From a bacterium (lineage in GTDB: Bacteria > RBG-13-66-14): 64,000 nt of DNA. The DNA lies in NCBI GenBank assembly GCA_035528375.1, contig DATKYS010000073.1, positions 1-64,000 of the forward strand, read 5' to 3'. This document shows positions 1-8,179 of the stretch, in pieces. Position 1 is the stretch's first letter. Each line of letters opens with the position of its first letter. A program made the position numbers and the translations under genes. The notes beneath the pieces are model-generated. The model ran no database searches. It saw nothing but the letters and a program-made list of their open reading frames with translations, and was not told the origin of the DNA.

Positions 1-1
1 G

Positions 2-148
2 GGCGGGATCGAGATGGACGATGCCCTGCCGGTGCTGGACTTCGACCATCCGGGGCACGATTTCGCCGACGCCCTGCGGGCCTGCCCGCAGTCGAGCTTC
101 GTCCGGCGGCTGCCCGCGGCGGCGGCGGAGGTCCCCAAGGCATCCTGA
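2..148 (+). CDS. C-terminal tail of an unidentified protein (5' end outside window)
   Basis: The window opens inside a plus-strand frame that stays open for 48 codons and stops at TGA. The visible tail is acidic with a DFDHPGHDFADAL stretch and then an Ala/Arg-rich end. No family could be recognised from so short a fragment. A terminator-like hairpin follows shortly after the stop, which supports this being the real 3' end of a gene that begins upstream. Confidence 0.4.
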   Translation, partial: GGIEMDDALPVLDFDHPGHDFADALRACPQSSFVRRLPAAAAEVPKAS

Positions 149-170
149 CGTTCATCGGGTCCCCCATTAT

Positions 171-203
171 CCCCTCACCCCTCTGGATGAGGGGTTATTT
201 ATT
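171..203 (+). terminator. probable intrinsic terminator of the partial first gene
   Basis: CCCCTCA pairs with TGAGGGG across a 10-base loop and is followed by TTATTTATT. It lies 23 bases after the stop of the first frame. Confidence 0.55.
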
Positions 204-614
204 AAAAGGGCGGGTGTGGACACCTGCCCCTACGGTACAACCTCGTAGGGGGCGACCGGTAGGACGCGTCCTCCACGGTCGCCCGCGGGCGGACCTAAAG
301 GTCCGCCCCTACGTCAGCGCAAGCATCGAGGCACGGACCTGGGTGAGGGCTGCCTTAGAAAAAAGCGGCGGGGATAGGAACCGAGCGAAGCGAGCTATGC
401 CCCTGGCAAATCCCCGCCCTACGTTCAAGCATCGGGCGGTGGTGAATCACACGGGCGGGTGTGGACACCTGCCCCTACATCCTTATCCCGCGCATCCGCC
501 CCGTAGGGGCGACCGGTAGGACGAGTCCTCCACGGTCGCCCGCGGGCGGACCTAAAGGTCCGCCCCTACGTCAGCGCAATCGCCGAGGCGCGGAGTAGGG
601 TTTCATCACGTCCC
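204..614. repeat. repeat-filled intergenic stretch (families C and B)
   Basis: I see no gene in this gap. It holds two nearly identical composite palindromes (about 245-312 and 503-569), two short GGGCGGGTGTGGACACC hairpins (about 209-233 and 453-478), and one family-B element at 381-411 enclosed by GGCGGGGAT and ATCCCCGCC. Each composite copy opens with GTAGGGG, closes with CCCCTAC and contains two inner hairpins joined by CCGCGG, so the whole unit could fold as a branched structure. Confidence 0.75.
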
Positions 615-1310
615 CTAATCCTCCCCCAAGAGCTCCAGCGCGCGGGCCGCGGCCCTCGCCTCCGCCAGGCGCCTCGAACCGGCCTCCCCCTCGCCGCGCA
701 CCACGCCATCCACTATGACCCGCGCCCGGTAGCACCGCTCGTGGTCCGGCCCGCTCACCTCCCACTCGTAACCCGGCTGGGTGAAATTCCGCCGGTGGCA
801 GAGCTCCTGCAGCTTCCCCTTGGGGTTATCCGTGGTCAAGAGGTCGTCTTCGGTCACGCCCAGAAGTATCCGGCGGATGAAGTCGGCCACAATGGTGTAG
901 CCGTGCTCGAGGAAAATCGCGCCCACGAGCGCCTCGAAGAGGTCCTCGAGGAGACCGCTGCGCTCGGCGCCTCCCGACTGCTCCTCACCCTTGCCCAGCC
1001 GCACGAACTCGCCGAGCCCCAGCTCCCGCCCCATCCGGGCGAGGTTTTCGCCCTTGACGTGGGAGGCCCGCTCCTGGGTGAGGTCCCCCTCGTTGCCCCC
1101 GGGTAGGCTCTCGTACAGCTCCCGGGCCACCACCAGGTCAATCACCGCGTCGCCGAGGAACTCCAGGCGCTGGTAATCGCGCGTGTACTCCGGGTTCTCG
1201 TTGCGCCAGGAGGATTGGGTGAAGGCCTCGGCGAGGAGGTCGGTCCGGCGGAGGTTCAGGCCCGACAACTCGCGCACCCTCCGTCTCAACTCGGTGAATT
1301 CAGGGTCCAT
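615..1310 (-). CDS. rnc: ribonuclease III
   Basis: Endonuclease that cuts double-stranded RNA during rRNA maturation and mRNA processing. The 231-residue product has the usual two-domain layout. The catalytic domain carries the family signature RLEFLGDAVIDL at residues 48-59 and the second acidic helix LEDLFEALVGAIFLEHG from about residue 121. A C-terminal dsRNA-binding domain starts at NPKGKLQE. The start at ATG (MDPEFTELR) gives the normal length; the frame upstream of it reads as a shadow of rnpA. The start lies inside the end of rnpA (11-base overlap), so translation of the two is probably coupled. Having rnc directly behind rpmH-rnpA is not the common arrangement, where yidD/yidC follow. 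Confidence 0.95.
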   Translation of the reverse strand: MDPEFTELRRRVRELSGLNLRRTDLLAEAFTQSSWRNENPEYTRDYQRLEFLGDAVIDLVVARELYESLPGGNEGDLTQERASHVKGENLARMGRELGLGEFVRLGKGEEQSGGAERSGLLEDLFEALVGAIFLEHGYTIVADFIRRILLGVTEDDLLTTDNPKGKLQELCHRRNFTQPGYEWEVSGPDHERCYRARVIVDGVVRGEGEAGSRRLAEARAAARALELLGED

Positions 1311-1662
1311 CTTCACTCCCCAGGAGACCGGCCCGGTCCCACAGATCCAGCGCCAGGCGGCGCAGCTCGTTCCCGGGCAGCTCCCCCGCCCCCGGTCCGG
1401 CCACCAGCGCCAGATGGGCGGGTACGTTAAAAAGGTGCCTATTGACGCGGAACAGCTCGCGCAGGCGGCGGCGGACGCGGTTGCGCACCACGGCATTCCC
1501 CACCTTGCGCCCCGCCACCGTCGTGTAGCGCAGCCCCTCGACCCCCTCGGTCAGCCAGACGAGGCGGAGCGGGCCCGATTGCAGGCGCCTCCCCGACCTG
1601 AACAGCCGACGGAAGTCCCGGGCGGAGGTCAGCCTCGACGAGCGCGGGTGCGGGTGGCGCAT
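1300..1662 (-). CDS. rnpA: ribonuclease P protein component
   Basis: Protein subunit of RNase P, which helps the catalytic RNA remove 5' leaders from tRNA precursors. The basic 120-residue product contains the family's central segment VGNAVVRNRVRRRLRELFR (RNR motif) and the N-terminal LTSARDFRRLFRSGRR. The ATG giving MRHPHPRSSRL was chosen; an in-frame ATG six codons upstream (MSYNRAM) is possible. It follows rpmH by 86 bases and its last codons overlap rnc, consistent with one transcript rpmH-rnpA-rnc. Confidence 0.93.
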   Translation of the reverse strand: MRHPHPRSSRLTSARDFRRLFRSGRRLQSGPLRLVWLTEGVEGLRYTTVAGRKVGNAVVRNRVRRRLRELFRVNRHLFNVPAHLALVAGPGAGELPGNELRRLALDLWDRAGLLGSEDGP

Positions 1663-1748
1663 CGCTCTATTGTAACTCATCCGGGGCGGGTGTGAAAAAG
1701 GCCCCTCGCGGGAACCTCTCTCGGTATACGTTGCATCGGGACGCCGGA

Positions 1749-1883
1749 CTAGTGGGTGAGCCGTTTTCGGCCCCGGGCGCGGCGGCGGGCGATGACCAGG
1801 CGGCCGCCCTTGGTGCGCATACGCTTGCGGAAACCGTGGTCCCGCTTGCGCTTGATTCGGCTGGGCTGGTAGGTGCGTATCAT
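1749..1883 (-). CDS. rpmH: 50S ribosomal protein L34
   Basis: Found by translating the minus strand. The 44-residue, very basic product begins [20 protein letters not shown] and ends in GRKRLTH, matching L34 along its whole length (family size 44-46). It is the first gene of the rpmH-rnpA-rnc unit. In many bacteria rpmH lies next to dnaA and the origin; no dnaA is present here and the upstream space holds a family-C repeat instead. Confidence 0.95.
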   Translation of the reverse strand: MIRTYQPSRIKRKRDHGFRKRMRTKGGRLVIARRRARGRKRLTH

Positions 1884-1962
1884 CCGTGCTCCCCGGTGTT
1901 GTATCCCGCGGGCGCAAAGGTTAACCCAACGCTGGACGGTTTGTCAACCCGTTTGCGATGAT

Positions 1963-2028
1963 GTAGGGGCGGGTCTTTAGACCCGCCCGCGGGCCGACCT
2001 GAACGGCGCGCCGCCGGTCGGCCCCTAC
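1963..2028. repeat. family-C composite palindrome between the barrel protein gene and rpmH
   Basis: Starts GTAGGGG and ends CCCCTAC, with an inner hairpin around GGGTCTTTAGACCC and a second built on GGCCGACC/GGTCGGCC with a GGCGCGCC centre. A single-hairpin relative (GGCGGGGATTCCTAACCCCGCC, split here for length: left arm GGCGGGG, right arm CCCCGCC) follows at about 2049-2075. Confidence 0.7.
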
Positions 2029-2079
2029 GTCCGGCTTTCGTCGGCCGTAGGGCGGGGATTCCTAACCCCGCCGCTTCCA

Positions 2080-4839
2080 TTAATAATTCCAGCCGATGTA
2101 AAACCCGAACTCCGCCTCCCGCTGAACCTCGTAAAAATCGGTGAGCCAGGCGAAATCGAAGCGCAACGCGACGAAGGGCCCGAGCCCCAGGCGCAGCCCC
2201 ACCCCGAAGTCCCCCTCGAGACCGGGAACGTCCTCGCCCGAATCCCAGGCGGTTCCCGCGTCGAAGAAGAGCGCGCCCTCGACGTGGGTGAAGGCGATGG
2301 TGCCCGCCGGCAGCCCCAGGGCCAGGTAGTCCAGCACCGGGAAGCGCCACTCGAGGTTGCCCATGACGAGGCGGGTGCCGTTGAAGTAGCCGAAGGGATA
2401 GCCGCGCATGGAGAGCGAGCCGCCGAAGTAGGTGCGGCGCGCGTCGGGACCGTCGGACAAGCGCCCGACGACCCGGGTGGCCAGGGTCGTGCGCCGGCTC
2501 GTGCGCAGGTAGTAGCGCAGGTCGCCCCAGAAGGAGTCGTAGGCCGCGCTCCCGGTGGAGAGATCGAAAGTCTGGCCCGCCGACAGGTTCACCCGCGCGC
2601 CGTCCACCGGCCCGATCAGGTCCCACAGGGTGTTGTCGAAAACGAAGCCCAGGTAGCCCGAGGCGAGGGGGCGGTTGGTCCAGGTCTCGTCTATGTAGTC
2701 GTAGAGCTCGCTCCCCCGGGCGACGACGCTCGCCTCCAGGCGGACGTAGCGGCTGAATGGATAGTTGAAAAGTCCGACGACCCCGTACCGCCTCTCGTAG
2801 TAGGGGATGAGCGTGGTGTAGTCGGTGTAGTCGTCCACGTAGTGGAAGGCCCCGACGCCCCACCCCAGACGGCGGCTCCGGTTGACGTAGGTCGCGGCGA
2901 CGTTGAGGTAGTCGAAGAAGTTGTCGAAGCTCTCACCCACCGAGTAGAGCTGGAAGATCATCTGCTGGTCGCCGGTGAGGTCGGTCAGCCCGAGGGCCGT
3001 GCCGAAGCCGGTGCCGAACTCGGGGTCGTAGGCGACCTCGGAGCGGACGACGTCCAGGGTGAACTCCGTCTTGTAGGGGTGGACCTCGCCTATCTCCTCC
3101 CGGGTGGCCAGGCTGGGGAGCTCCTCCTCCACGGCGACCGCCGGCTCCTCCACCGCGGCGCACTCCTCGAGCCCGTCGAGGAGGTAGACGCCGAACCGGT
3201 ACCCCTGGAGCCCCTCGCACAGGACGCGTCCGTCGGGGGTGAAGGAGGCGTTCCAGGCCCCGGTGAAGAGGCGTGTCAGGCGCGTGACCGAGCCGTCGGT
3301 CTCCAGGCGGTAGAGGTCGGCGGCCCCCCCGCGGTCCGAGGTGAAGCACAGCCGGCCCCCGGGATCGAAGAAGGGGCCGGAGTCCTTCCAGGGCCCCTCG
3401 GTCAGGGGAACCACCGTTCCCGTATCCGGCTCCAGCCGGAAGAGGTTCCGGTCGCCGGAGATGATAACGCCCCCGGAGTTCGAGGCGAAGACCACCGCCT
3501 CCCCGTCGGGGGTGAAGACGGGGTCCGACTCGTAGGCGAAGTCCCGGGTCAGCCGCTCCACCGAGCCGTTCGACGCGTTCACCACGTAGAGGTCCGAGGC
3601 GCCGCTCGCGTCCAATCCCACGAGGATGATTCTCCCCCCGTCCCAGGAGGGGTCCGAGAGGGCCACGGTGTCCCCCACGGTGTACCGATCCGTCACGCCG
3701 CCGGAGCTCAGGTCGTACACGCAGAGCTCGTCCCGCCCCTGACGGCCGGCGACGAAGGCCACCCGCCCGGCGGGGTCGGCGTCCAGGGAGGTGGCGAACA
3801 TGAGCAGGCTCTCGTAGGCGGGGTCCCGTTCGGCGATGAGGAGGCTCGTGTAGTCGAGGTCCCCCTCGAGCGGCGCCCAGAAGAGACCCTGGTAGCCCAG
3901 GTAGTCGGAGAGGTAGACGAAACCCGGTACGCCGTCCTTCTCGGCATAGGCGGGAGCCAGCGCCATCTCCACCTCGCCGGTGCGGCGCTCCCCCGCCTCG
4001 TCCAGGAACAGCCGGTCGGCGACCTCGGGGTAGTAGCGCCGCTTCAGCCAATTCCGCCAGTCCCGGTCGAGCTCCTCGAGGTCCACCCCCAGCGCGTCCC
4101 GGAGGACCACGCTGAAGTACTCGCTGGTGTAGGACTTGCGGACGAGATCGAAGAGGGCGTCCTCGCCGTAGGTATTCGCGATGTAAGCCACGGCGGACTG
4201 GCCCTCCTTGTACAAGAGAAACACCGGGCCGTAGTACTCCAGTTCGGTGAGCGGGACGACCTTCTCCTCGAGCACCAGGTCCCGCACGTAAATCTCCATC
4301 TCGGTATTGGCGCCCTGGCTGAGGTACTCGGCCAGCCCCTCCTCGAACCAGAGGGAGGGTCGGGCGTAACTGGCGACGCCGCGCCCCTCCACCGAGGAGC
4401 GCAGCAGGGCGTAAACGAAGACATGGACCAGCTCGTGGTGGAGGGTGTGGGCGAAGTCGGCCAGGTCGCCCCCGTTGGGCAGGGCCACCCGCCCCTTCAT
4501 GTACTCGGTGAAGCCGCCCACGGACTCGGGCAGGAACCCGGCGTAGATGCGCGTCTGCCGGAAGCTGGTCCGGTCGGCGTAGACGAAGACGGGGACGCGC
4601 CACGGCACGGTGCAGCCGAACGAGAGCGCCAATTCGTCATAGTACCTCTCGGCCAGCTCCGCGGTTATACCGGCCAGTTCCTCTTCCTCGGGGTAGAAGT
4701 GGACGTCGAAATGCTCGGTAGCCAGGACCTGCCAGTCCAGGTCGCGGTAGGCCACCTTGTTCTGGCCGAAGGTGGAATAGGCCGAGGCGGCGAGGGGGAC
4801 GAGGAGTACCGGCAGGATGTGGCGGAGGGTGAGTCTCAT
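2080..4839 (-). CDS. secreted metalloprotease-like / TolB-propeller / Omp85-barrel chimera
   Basis: A 919-residue exported protein with three parts. Residues 1-20 are a signal peptide. A gluzincin peptidase-like domain follows, with the zinc motif HELVH at residues 135-139 and a downstream FEEGLAEYL (about 165-172) that would supply the third ligand. The middle (about residues 290-600) is a series of TolB/PD40-type beta-propeller blades with recurring motifs such as SDPSWDGGRI, SDPVFTPDGEAVVF and SGPFFDPGGRLCF. The last ~300 residues resemble the bacterial surface antigen (Omp85/BamA) barrel, ending FGFYIGWNY, a C-terminal aromatic pattern read by the BAM machinery. The ATG at MRLTLRHILP is chosen because it starts the signal peptide. 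I infer an outer-membrane protein whose protease and propeller face the periplasm or the surface; the substrate is unknown. Confidence 0.8.
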   Translation of the reverse strand: MRLTLRHILPVLLVPLAASAYSTFGQNKVAYRDLDWQVLATEHFDVHFYPEEEELAGITAELAERYYDELALSFGCTVPWRVPVFVYADRTSFRQTRIYAGFLPESVGGFTEYMKGRVALPNGGDLADFAHTLHHELVHVFVYALLRSSVEGRGVASYARPSLWFEEGLAEYLSQGANTEMEIYVRDLVLEEKVVPLTELEYYGPVFLLYKEGQSAVAYIANTYGEDALFDLVRKSYTSEYFSVVLRDALGVDLEELDRDWRNWLKRRYYPEVADRLFLDEAGERRTGEVEMALAPAYAEKDGVPGFVYLSDYLGYQGLFWAPLEGDLDYTSLLIAERDPAYESLLMFATSLDADPAGRVAFVAGRQGRDELCVYDLSSGGVTDRYTVGDTVALSDPSWDGGRIILVGLDASGASDLYVVNASNGSVERLTRDFAYESDPVFTPDGEAVVFASNSGGVIISGDRNLFRLEPDTGTVVPLTEGPWKDSGPFFDPGGRLCFTSDRGGAADLYRLETDGSVTRLTRLFTGAWNASFTPDGRVLCEGLQGYRFGVYLLDGLEECAAVEEPAVAVEEELPSLATREEIGEVHPYKTEFTLDVVRSEVAYDPEFGTGFGTALGLTDLTGDQQMIFQLYSVGESFDNFFDYLNVAATYVNRSRRLGWGVGAFHYVDDYTDYTTLIPYYERRYGVVGLFNYPFSRYVRLEASVVARGSELYDYIDETWTNRPLASGYLGFVFDNTLWDLIGPVDGARVNLSAGQTFDLSTGSAAYDSFWGDLRYYLRTSRRTTLATRVVGRLSDGPDARRTYFGGSLSMRGYPFGYFNGTRLVMGNLEWRFPVLDYLALGLPAGTIAFTHVEGALFFDAGTAWDSGEDVPGLEGDFGVGLRLGLGPFVALRFDFAWLTDFYEVQREAEFGFYIGWNY

Positions 4840-4880
4840 TGTGCGCCCGGTAGAGCGGAAAATCTCCGCGGCGGCAGGGC

Positions 4881-6152
4881 CTAGGCCTCCAGCTTGCGGA
4901 GCGCCTCGGCGGGCGGTATGCGGCTGGCCCTCCGCGCCGGCAGCCAGGCGGAAACGACCGCCACCAGAAGCGCCAGGAGAACGCCGCTCACGAAAAGCCA
5001 CCAGGGGAGGTAGAAGAAGTTCTTCGGCTTGAAGGTGAACTCGGGCAGGTACTCCACCAGGAGCGCGTTGGCCACCGCGGTGGACCCCCAGCCCAGGAGC
5101 ACGCCGACGACGCCGTTCGCCAGGCCGATTATACCCGCCTCGCCGGCGAAGAGGCCGCGGATGTCCCCCCGCGTGCAGCCCACACAGCGCAGGACGCCTA
5201 TCTCGACGCTGCGCTCGCTGACCAGGAGGCTGAAGTTGTTGAAGATGCTGAAGGCGGCGATCAAGAGGATGATCACGGCGACGATGGCCAGGACGGCGGT
5301 GACGGTGTCAATGGTCAGGCCGGCCTTCTCGACGGCCTCGCGGCTGTTCTCGACGCCGAAGCCCGAGTCCTGGGCGAAGGCCCCCAGCTCGGCGGCGACC
5401 CGGGTGTCGGCGCAGACCACGTAGGCCCGGGTGTAGCCCTCCGGCCCGGTCCGCCCGGTGAGCCGCGCGGCCTTCTCGACCTCCTCCAGGGGAATCGTCA
5501 CCCCGAGCACCACCGCCTTGGGCGAGAAGCCGACCACCACGCCGGTGCGCTCGACGTAGGCCCCGCGCTCGAAGCTGGACCGCCCCAGGAAGATGCCCAG
5601 GCGCGTGCCGAGGGCCTGGTCGGCGGTCAGGCGCCGGAGGCCGTTGGCCGGGGCGAAGCCCTCGTTGTAGAAATCGAGGAGCTGGGGGGAGAGGATGACG
5701 GGTATCTCGCCGGGTGAGAGAGTGACATTGCGGTATTCCGCCGCCGAGACCTCGATCATCCGCGGGTCCCAGCCGTCAACCCCCATGTCGGTGCGGAAGG
5801 TGGGCAGGGAGAAGGGGCCGATGGTCACCCCCCGCAGGGAGCAGGGGAAGACGGCGGTGAGGGCGGGGTAGACGGCGGTGACGCCGGGGCGGCTCCCCAG
5901 GAGCTCGACCGCCGCGTCGTCCAGCGGCGCCGGCTCGCCCAGGAGCCCCGGGCCCTGGGTCACGATGACCTCGTTCAAGGGGAGCTTGGCCAGGATGCCC
6001 TCGATGACCTCCCGGCGCACCCCCTGGCCCAGGCCGACCAAAAACACCAGGGCGGCTATACCCAGGGCTATCCCCATGGAGGACAGGACGCTGCGCCGTC
6101 GGTGGCGGCGGAGGTTGGCCAGAATCAACCGAAGCGAGTTTCCGAGCTTCAC
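4881..6152 (-). CDS. MacB/LolC-type ABC transporter permease
   Basis: Inner-membrane permease of the FtsX/MacB class, 423 residues. The N-terminal cytoplasmic stretch MKLGNSLRLILANLRRHRRR is followed by one membrane helix, a ~230-residue periplasmic domain (MacB_PCD type), then three helices in the FtsX domain (about 285-410) with LVSERSVEIGVLRCVGCTRG between them, a typical FtsX signature. Such proteins normally work with a separate ATPase to extrude or extract lipids, lipoproteins or peptides. No ATP-binding subunit is adjacent, so the partner must be encoded elsewhere. It is 24 bases downstream of rny and 41 upstream of the barrel-protein gene, all on one strand. Confidence 0.88.
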   Translation of the reverse strand: MKLGNSLRLILANLRRHRRRSVLSSMGIALGIAALVFLVGLGQGVRREVIEGILAKLPLNEVIVTQGPGLLGEPAPLDDAAVELLGSRPGVTAVYPALTAVFPCSLRGVTIGPFSLPTFRTDMGVDGWDPRMIEVSAAEYRNVTLSPGEIPVILSPQLLDFYNEGFAPANGLRRLTADQALGTRLGIFLGRSSFERGAYVERTGVVVGFSPKAVVLGVTIPLEEVEKAARLTGRTGPEGYTRAYVVCADTRVAAELGAFAQDSGFGVENSREAVEKAGLTIDTVTAVLAIVAVIILLIAAFSIFNNFSLLVSERSVEIGVLRCVGCTRGDIRGLFAGEAGIIGLANGVVGVLLGWGSTAVANALLVEYLPEFTFKPKNFFYLPWWLFVSGVLLALLVAVVSAWLPARRASRIPPAEALRKLEA

Positions 6153-6176
6153 CCTGGGGGTCCTGGATGGTTCGTC

Positions 6177-7748
6177 TTACGAGGCGTAGTCGGTCGCCCG
6201 GTGCTCCCGGATGACCGTTACCTTGATCTTGCCGGGATACTCCATTTCCTTCTCGACGCGGCGGGCCACCAGGTGGGAAATCTCGTCGGCCTGGAGGTCG
6301 TCCGAATCCGCGGGATTGACGATGATCCGTATCTCCCGCCCGGCCTGGATGGCGTAGGAGCGCTCGACGCCGGGGAAGGAGTCGGCGATCTCCTCGAGCT
6401 TGGTGAGCCGCTTGATGTAGAGGTCGAGGGTCTCTCGGCGGGCGCCGGGCCGGGCGGCCGAGAGGGCGTCGGCGGCCATCACAAGCACCGCCTCGGGCGT
6501 GGCGGCCTCGACGGCGTCGTGGTGCGCCTCGACGGCGTTGATCACGGGCGGCTTTTCGTTGAACCGCCGGGTGAGGTCGGCCCCGATCTGCGCGTGAGTC
6601 CCCTCCACCTCGTGATCCACGGCCTTGCCGATGTCGTGCAGAAGCCCCGCGCGCCGGGCCAGCTTCTCGTCGAGACCCAGCTCAGCCGCCATCATACCGG
6701 CGAGGTATGAGACCTCCAGGGAATGCTGCAGGACGTTCTGACCGAAGCTCGTCCGGTAGCGCAGCCGGCCGAGGAGGTTCACCAGCTCGAGGTGCAGCCC
6801 CTGCACGTGGGTGTCCAGGGCCGCCTGCTCGCCGGACTCGCGGAGGGTGGTCTTCATTTTCGCCGACACCTTGGCGACGATGTCCTCGATGCGCCCCGGG
6901 TGGATGCGGCCGTCCTGGATCAGTTTCTCCATCGTCTGTCGGGCTATCTCGCGCTTCACCGGATCGAAGGCGGACAGGATCACCGCCTCGGGGGTGTCGT
7001 CCACGACCACGTCCACGCCGGTGGCCATCTCGAAGGCGCGGATGTTGCGGCCCTCGCGTCCGATGACCCTCCCCTTCATCTCGTCGGAGGGGAGCTGGAC
7101 CACGCTGACCGTGATTTCGGACACCTGATCGCTGGCGATGCGCTGGACGGCGTTGGTGATGATCTTGCGGGCCTCGTCCTCGGCCCGGGCCTGGGCCTCC
7201 TCGCGCATCTCCTTCAACAGCCTGACCGACTCGTGCTCCACCTCGGCGCGCAGGTTCTCCAACAGCATCGCCTTGGCCTCCTCGGCCGTTATCCCGCTCA
7301 GGTGCTCCAACAGGCGCGTCTGCTCGTCAATGAGCTTGACCAGATGCTCATCCCGGGTGGTCAGGGTGACCTCGAGCTCCTCGAGCTTCTTCCCCCGGGC
7401 CTTCACCTCCTCCAGTCGCTCATCTAACTCCGACTCCCGTTTCTCGAGCTGGCCCTCCTTGGAGGAGAGCCATTTCTCGATGCGCTGGAGCTCGCCCCGA
7501 CGCTCGTCGGCCTGCTTCTCGAACTGGAGCTTGATGGCCGAAGCCTCGTCCCGGGCCTCGAGTTTGGCTTCCCGAACGATGGACTTGGCCTCGTTCCGGG
7601 CGTTCACCAGGAGCTTCTCGGCGGCCTCCTCGGCGGAGGCGAGCCTGCGTTTGGCGAAAATGCGGCGCAGCCAATAGCCCAGCCCCGCACCGAGGACCAG
7701 GACCACGACCAGGGATATGTAAAGGTAGGGGGGGGAGAAGATGCCCAC
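6177..7748 (-). CDS. rny: ribonuclease Y
   Basis: Membrane-anchored endoribonuclease that starts mRNA decay. The 523 residues show the full family layout: a membrane helix (about 8-28), a long Glu/Lys/Arg-rich coiled coil (about 35-210), a KH domain with GRVIGREGRNIRAFE, and an HD domain with GLLHDIGKAVDHE. The start is GTG (first residues M/V-GIFSPPYLYIS) preceded by GGGGTGATCCCCA. It has a ~300-base leader from a good minus-strand promoter, including an 11-bp hairpin just before the ribosome-binding region. Confidence 0.96.
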   Translation of the reverse strand: MGIFSPPYLYISLVVVLVLGAGLGYWLRRIFAKRRLASAEEAAEKLLVNARNEAKSIVREAKLEARDEASAIKLQFEKQADERRGELQRIEKWLSSKEGQLEKRESELDERLEEVKARGKKLEELEVTLTTRDEHLVKLIDEQTRLLEHLSGITAEEAKAMLLENLRAEVEHESVRLLKEMREEAQARAEDEARKIITNAVQRIASDQVSEITVSVVQLPSDEMKGRVIGREGRNIRAFEMATGVDVVVDDTPEAVILSAFDPVKREIARQTMEKLIQDGRIHPGRIEDIVAKVSAKMKTTLRESGEQAALDTHVQGLHLELVNLLGRLRYRTSFGQNVLQHSLEVSYLAGMMAAELGLDEKLARRAGLLHDIGKAVDHEVEGTHAQIGADLTRRFNEKPPVINAVEAHHDAVEAATPEAVLVMAADALSAARPGARRETLDLYIKRLTKLEEIADSFPGVERSYAIQAGREIRIIVNPADSDDLQADEISHLVARRVEKEMEYPGKIKVTVIREHRATDYAS

Positions 7749-7757
7749 TGGGGATCA

Positions 7758-7807
7758 CCCCGTCTCAAACGCCCGAGGCGCTCGTTGGAGGAAAAATTGA
7801 GACGGGG
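7758..7807 (-). promoter_or_regulatory. 11-bp hairpin in the rny 5' leader
   Basis: CCCCGTCTCAA at 7758-7768 is perfectly complementary to TTGAGACGGGG at 7797-7807. In the minus-strand transcript the hairpin ends 9 bases before the GTG start of rny, where it could control ribosome access or be a cleavage site. Nothing else recognisable was found in the ~300-base leader (7749-8046). Confidence 0.6.
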
Positions 7808-8052
7808 CTGGCTGGGCGGGCCGCCGGGGCGGGGTCACCGATTCGTGTCGCGAAACCCGGGGAATGGCTCGAGAACCGTGGGGGTTTTCCGGACCTTTAC
7901 CTTGACGCGTTTTAAGTTTTTCACGGCTCTTCTAGATTTCCCGGTCGGTGACACGAAAAGAAGCGATTAACCCGGCAAAGGGATCGAGGTTCCGAAAGCG
8001 AGATGCCCGTCCGTCAGCCCCGTCGGCTACGGCGAATGTGCAACTCTGGCGG

Positions 8053-8082
8053 AGTATAACAACATCCGGTCCGTGTAGTCAA
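8053..8082 (-). promoter_or_regulatory. sigma70-type promoter for rny
   Basis: On the minus strand TTGACT is followed after 17-18 bases by TTATACT, a close match to the -35/-10 consensus. Transcription would start near 8046 and run leftwards into rny. Confidence 0.65.
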
Positions 8083-8133
8083 CAAGTTATTGTGGATGCG
8101 CCCCTTATCTAAGACGGCCCCCGCTTTGAACGT

Positions 8134-8160
8134 AAAAAAAACCGCCCGCGGTCGGACGGT
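8134..8160 (-). terminator. intrinsic terminator of the upstream minus-strand hypothetical gene
   Basis: On the minus strand CCGTCCG-ACCG-CGGGCGG forms a GC-rich hairpin followed by eight T. It separates the hypothetical gene from the rny promoter. Confidence 0.8.
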
Positions 8161-8179
8161 GCCCCTAGAAAACTCCGGG

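Noticed and set aside
2284-4884. 866-codon plus-strand frame opposite the barrel-protein gene
   Set aside because: Val/Gly/Glu/Arg-rich reading produced by the codon bias of the opposite strand; no family features and no ribosome site.
4881-6152. Reading the permease as LolC/LolE
   Set aside because: No LolD ATPase neighbour and no Lol-specific features; the broader MacB/FtsX assignment is all the sequence supports.
8084-8098. DnaA-box-like TTATTGTGGATG near rny, and CTGTGGATG near 17008
   Set aside because: Each is a single mismatched match without clustering, AT-rich unwinding region or dnaA; not evidence for an origin.
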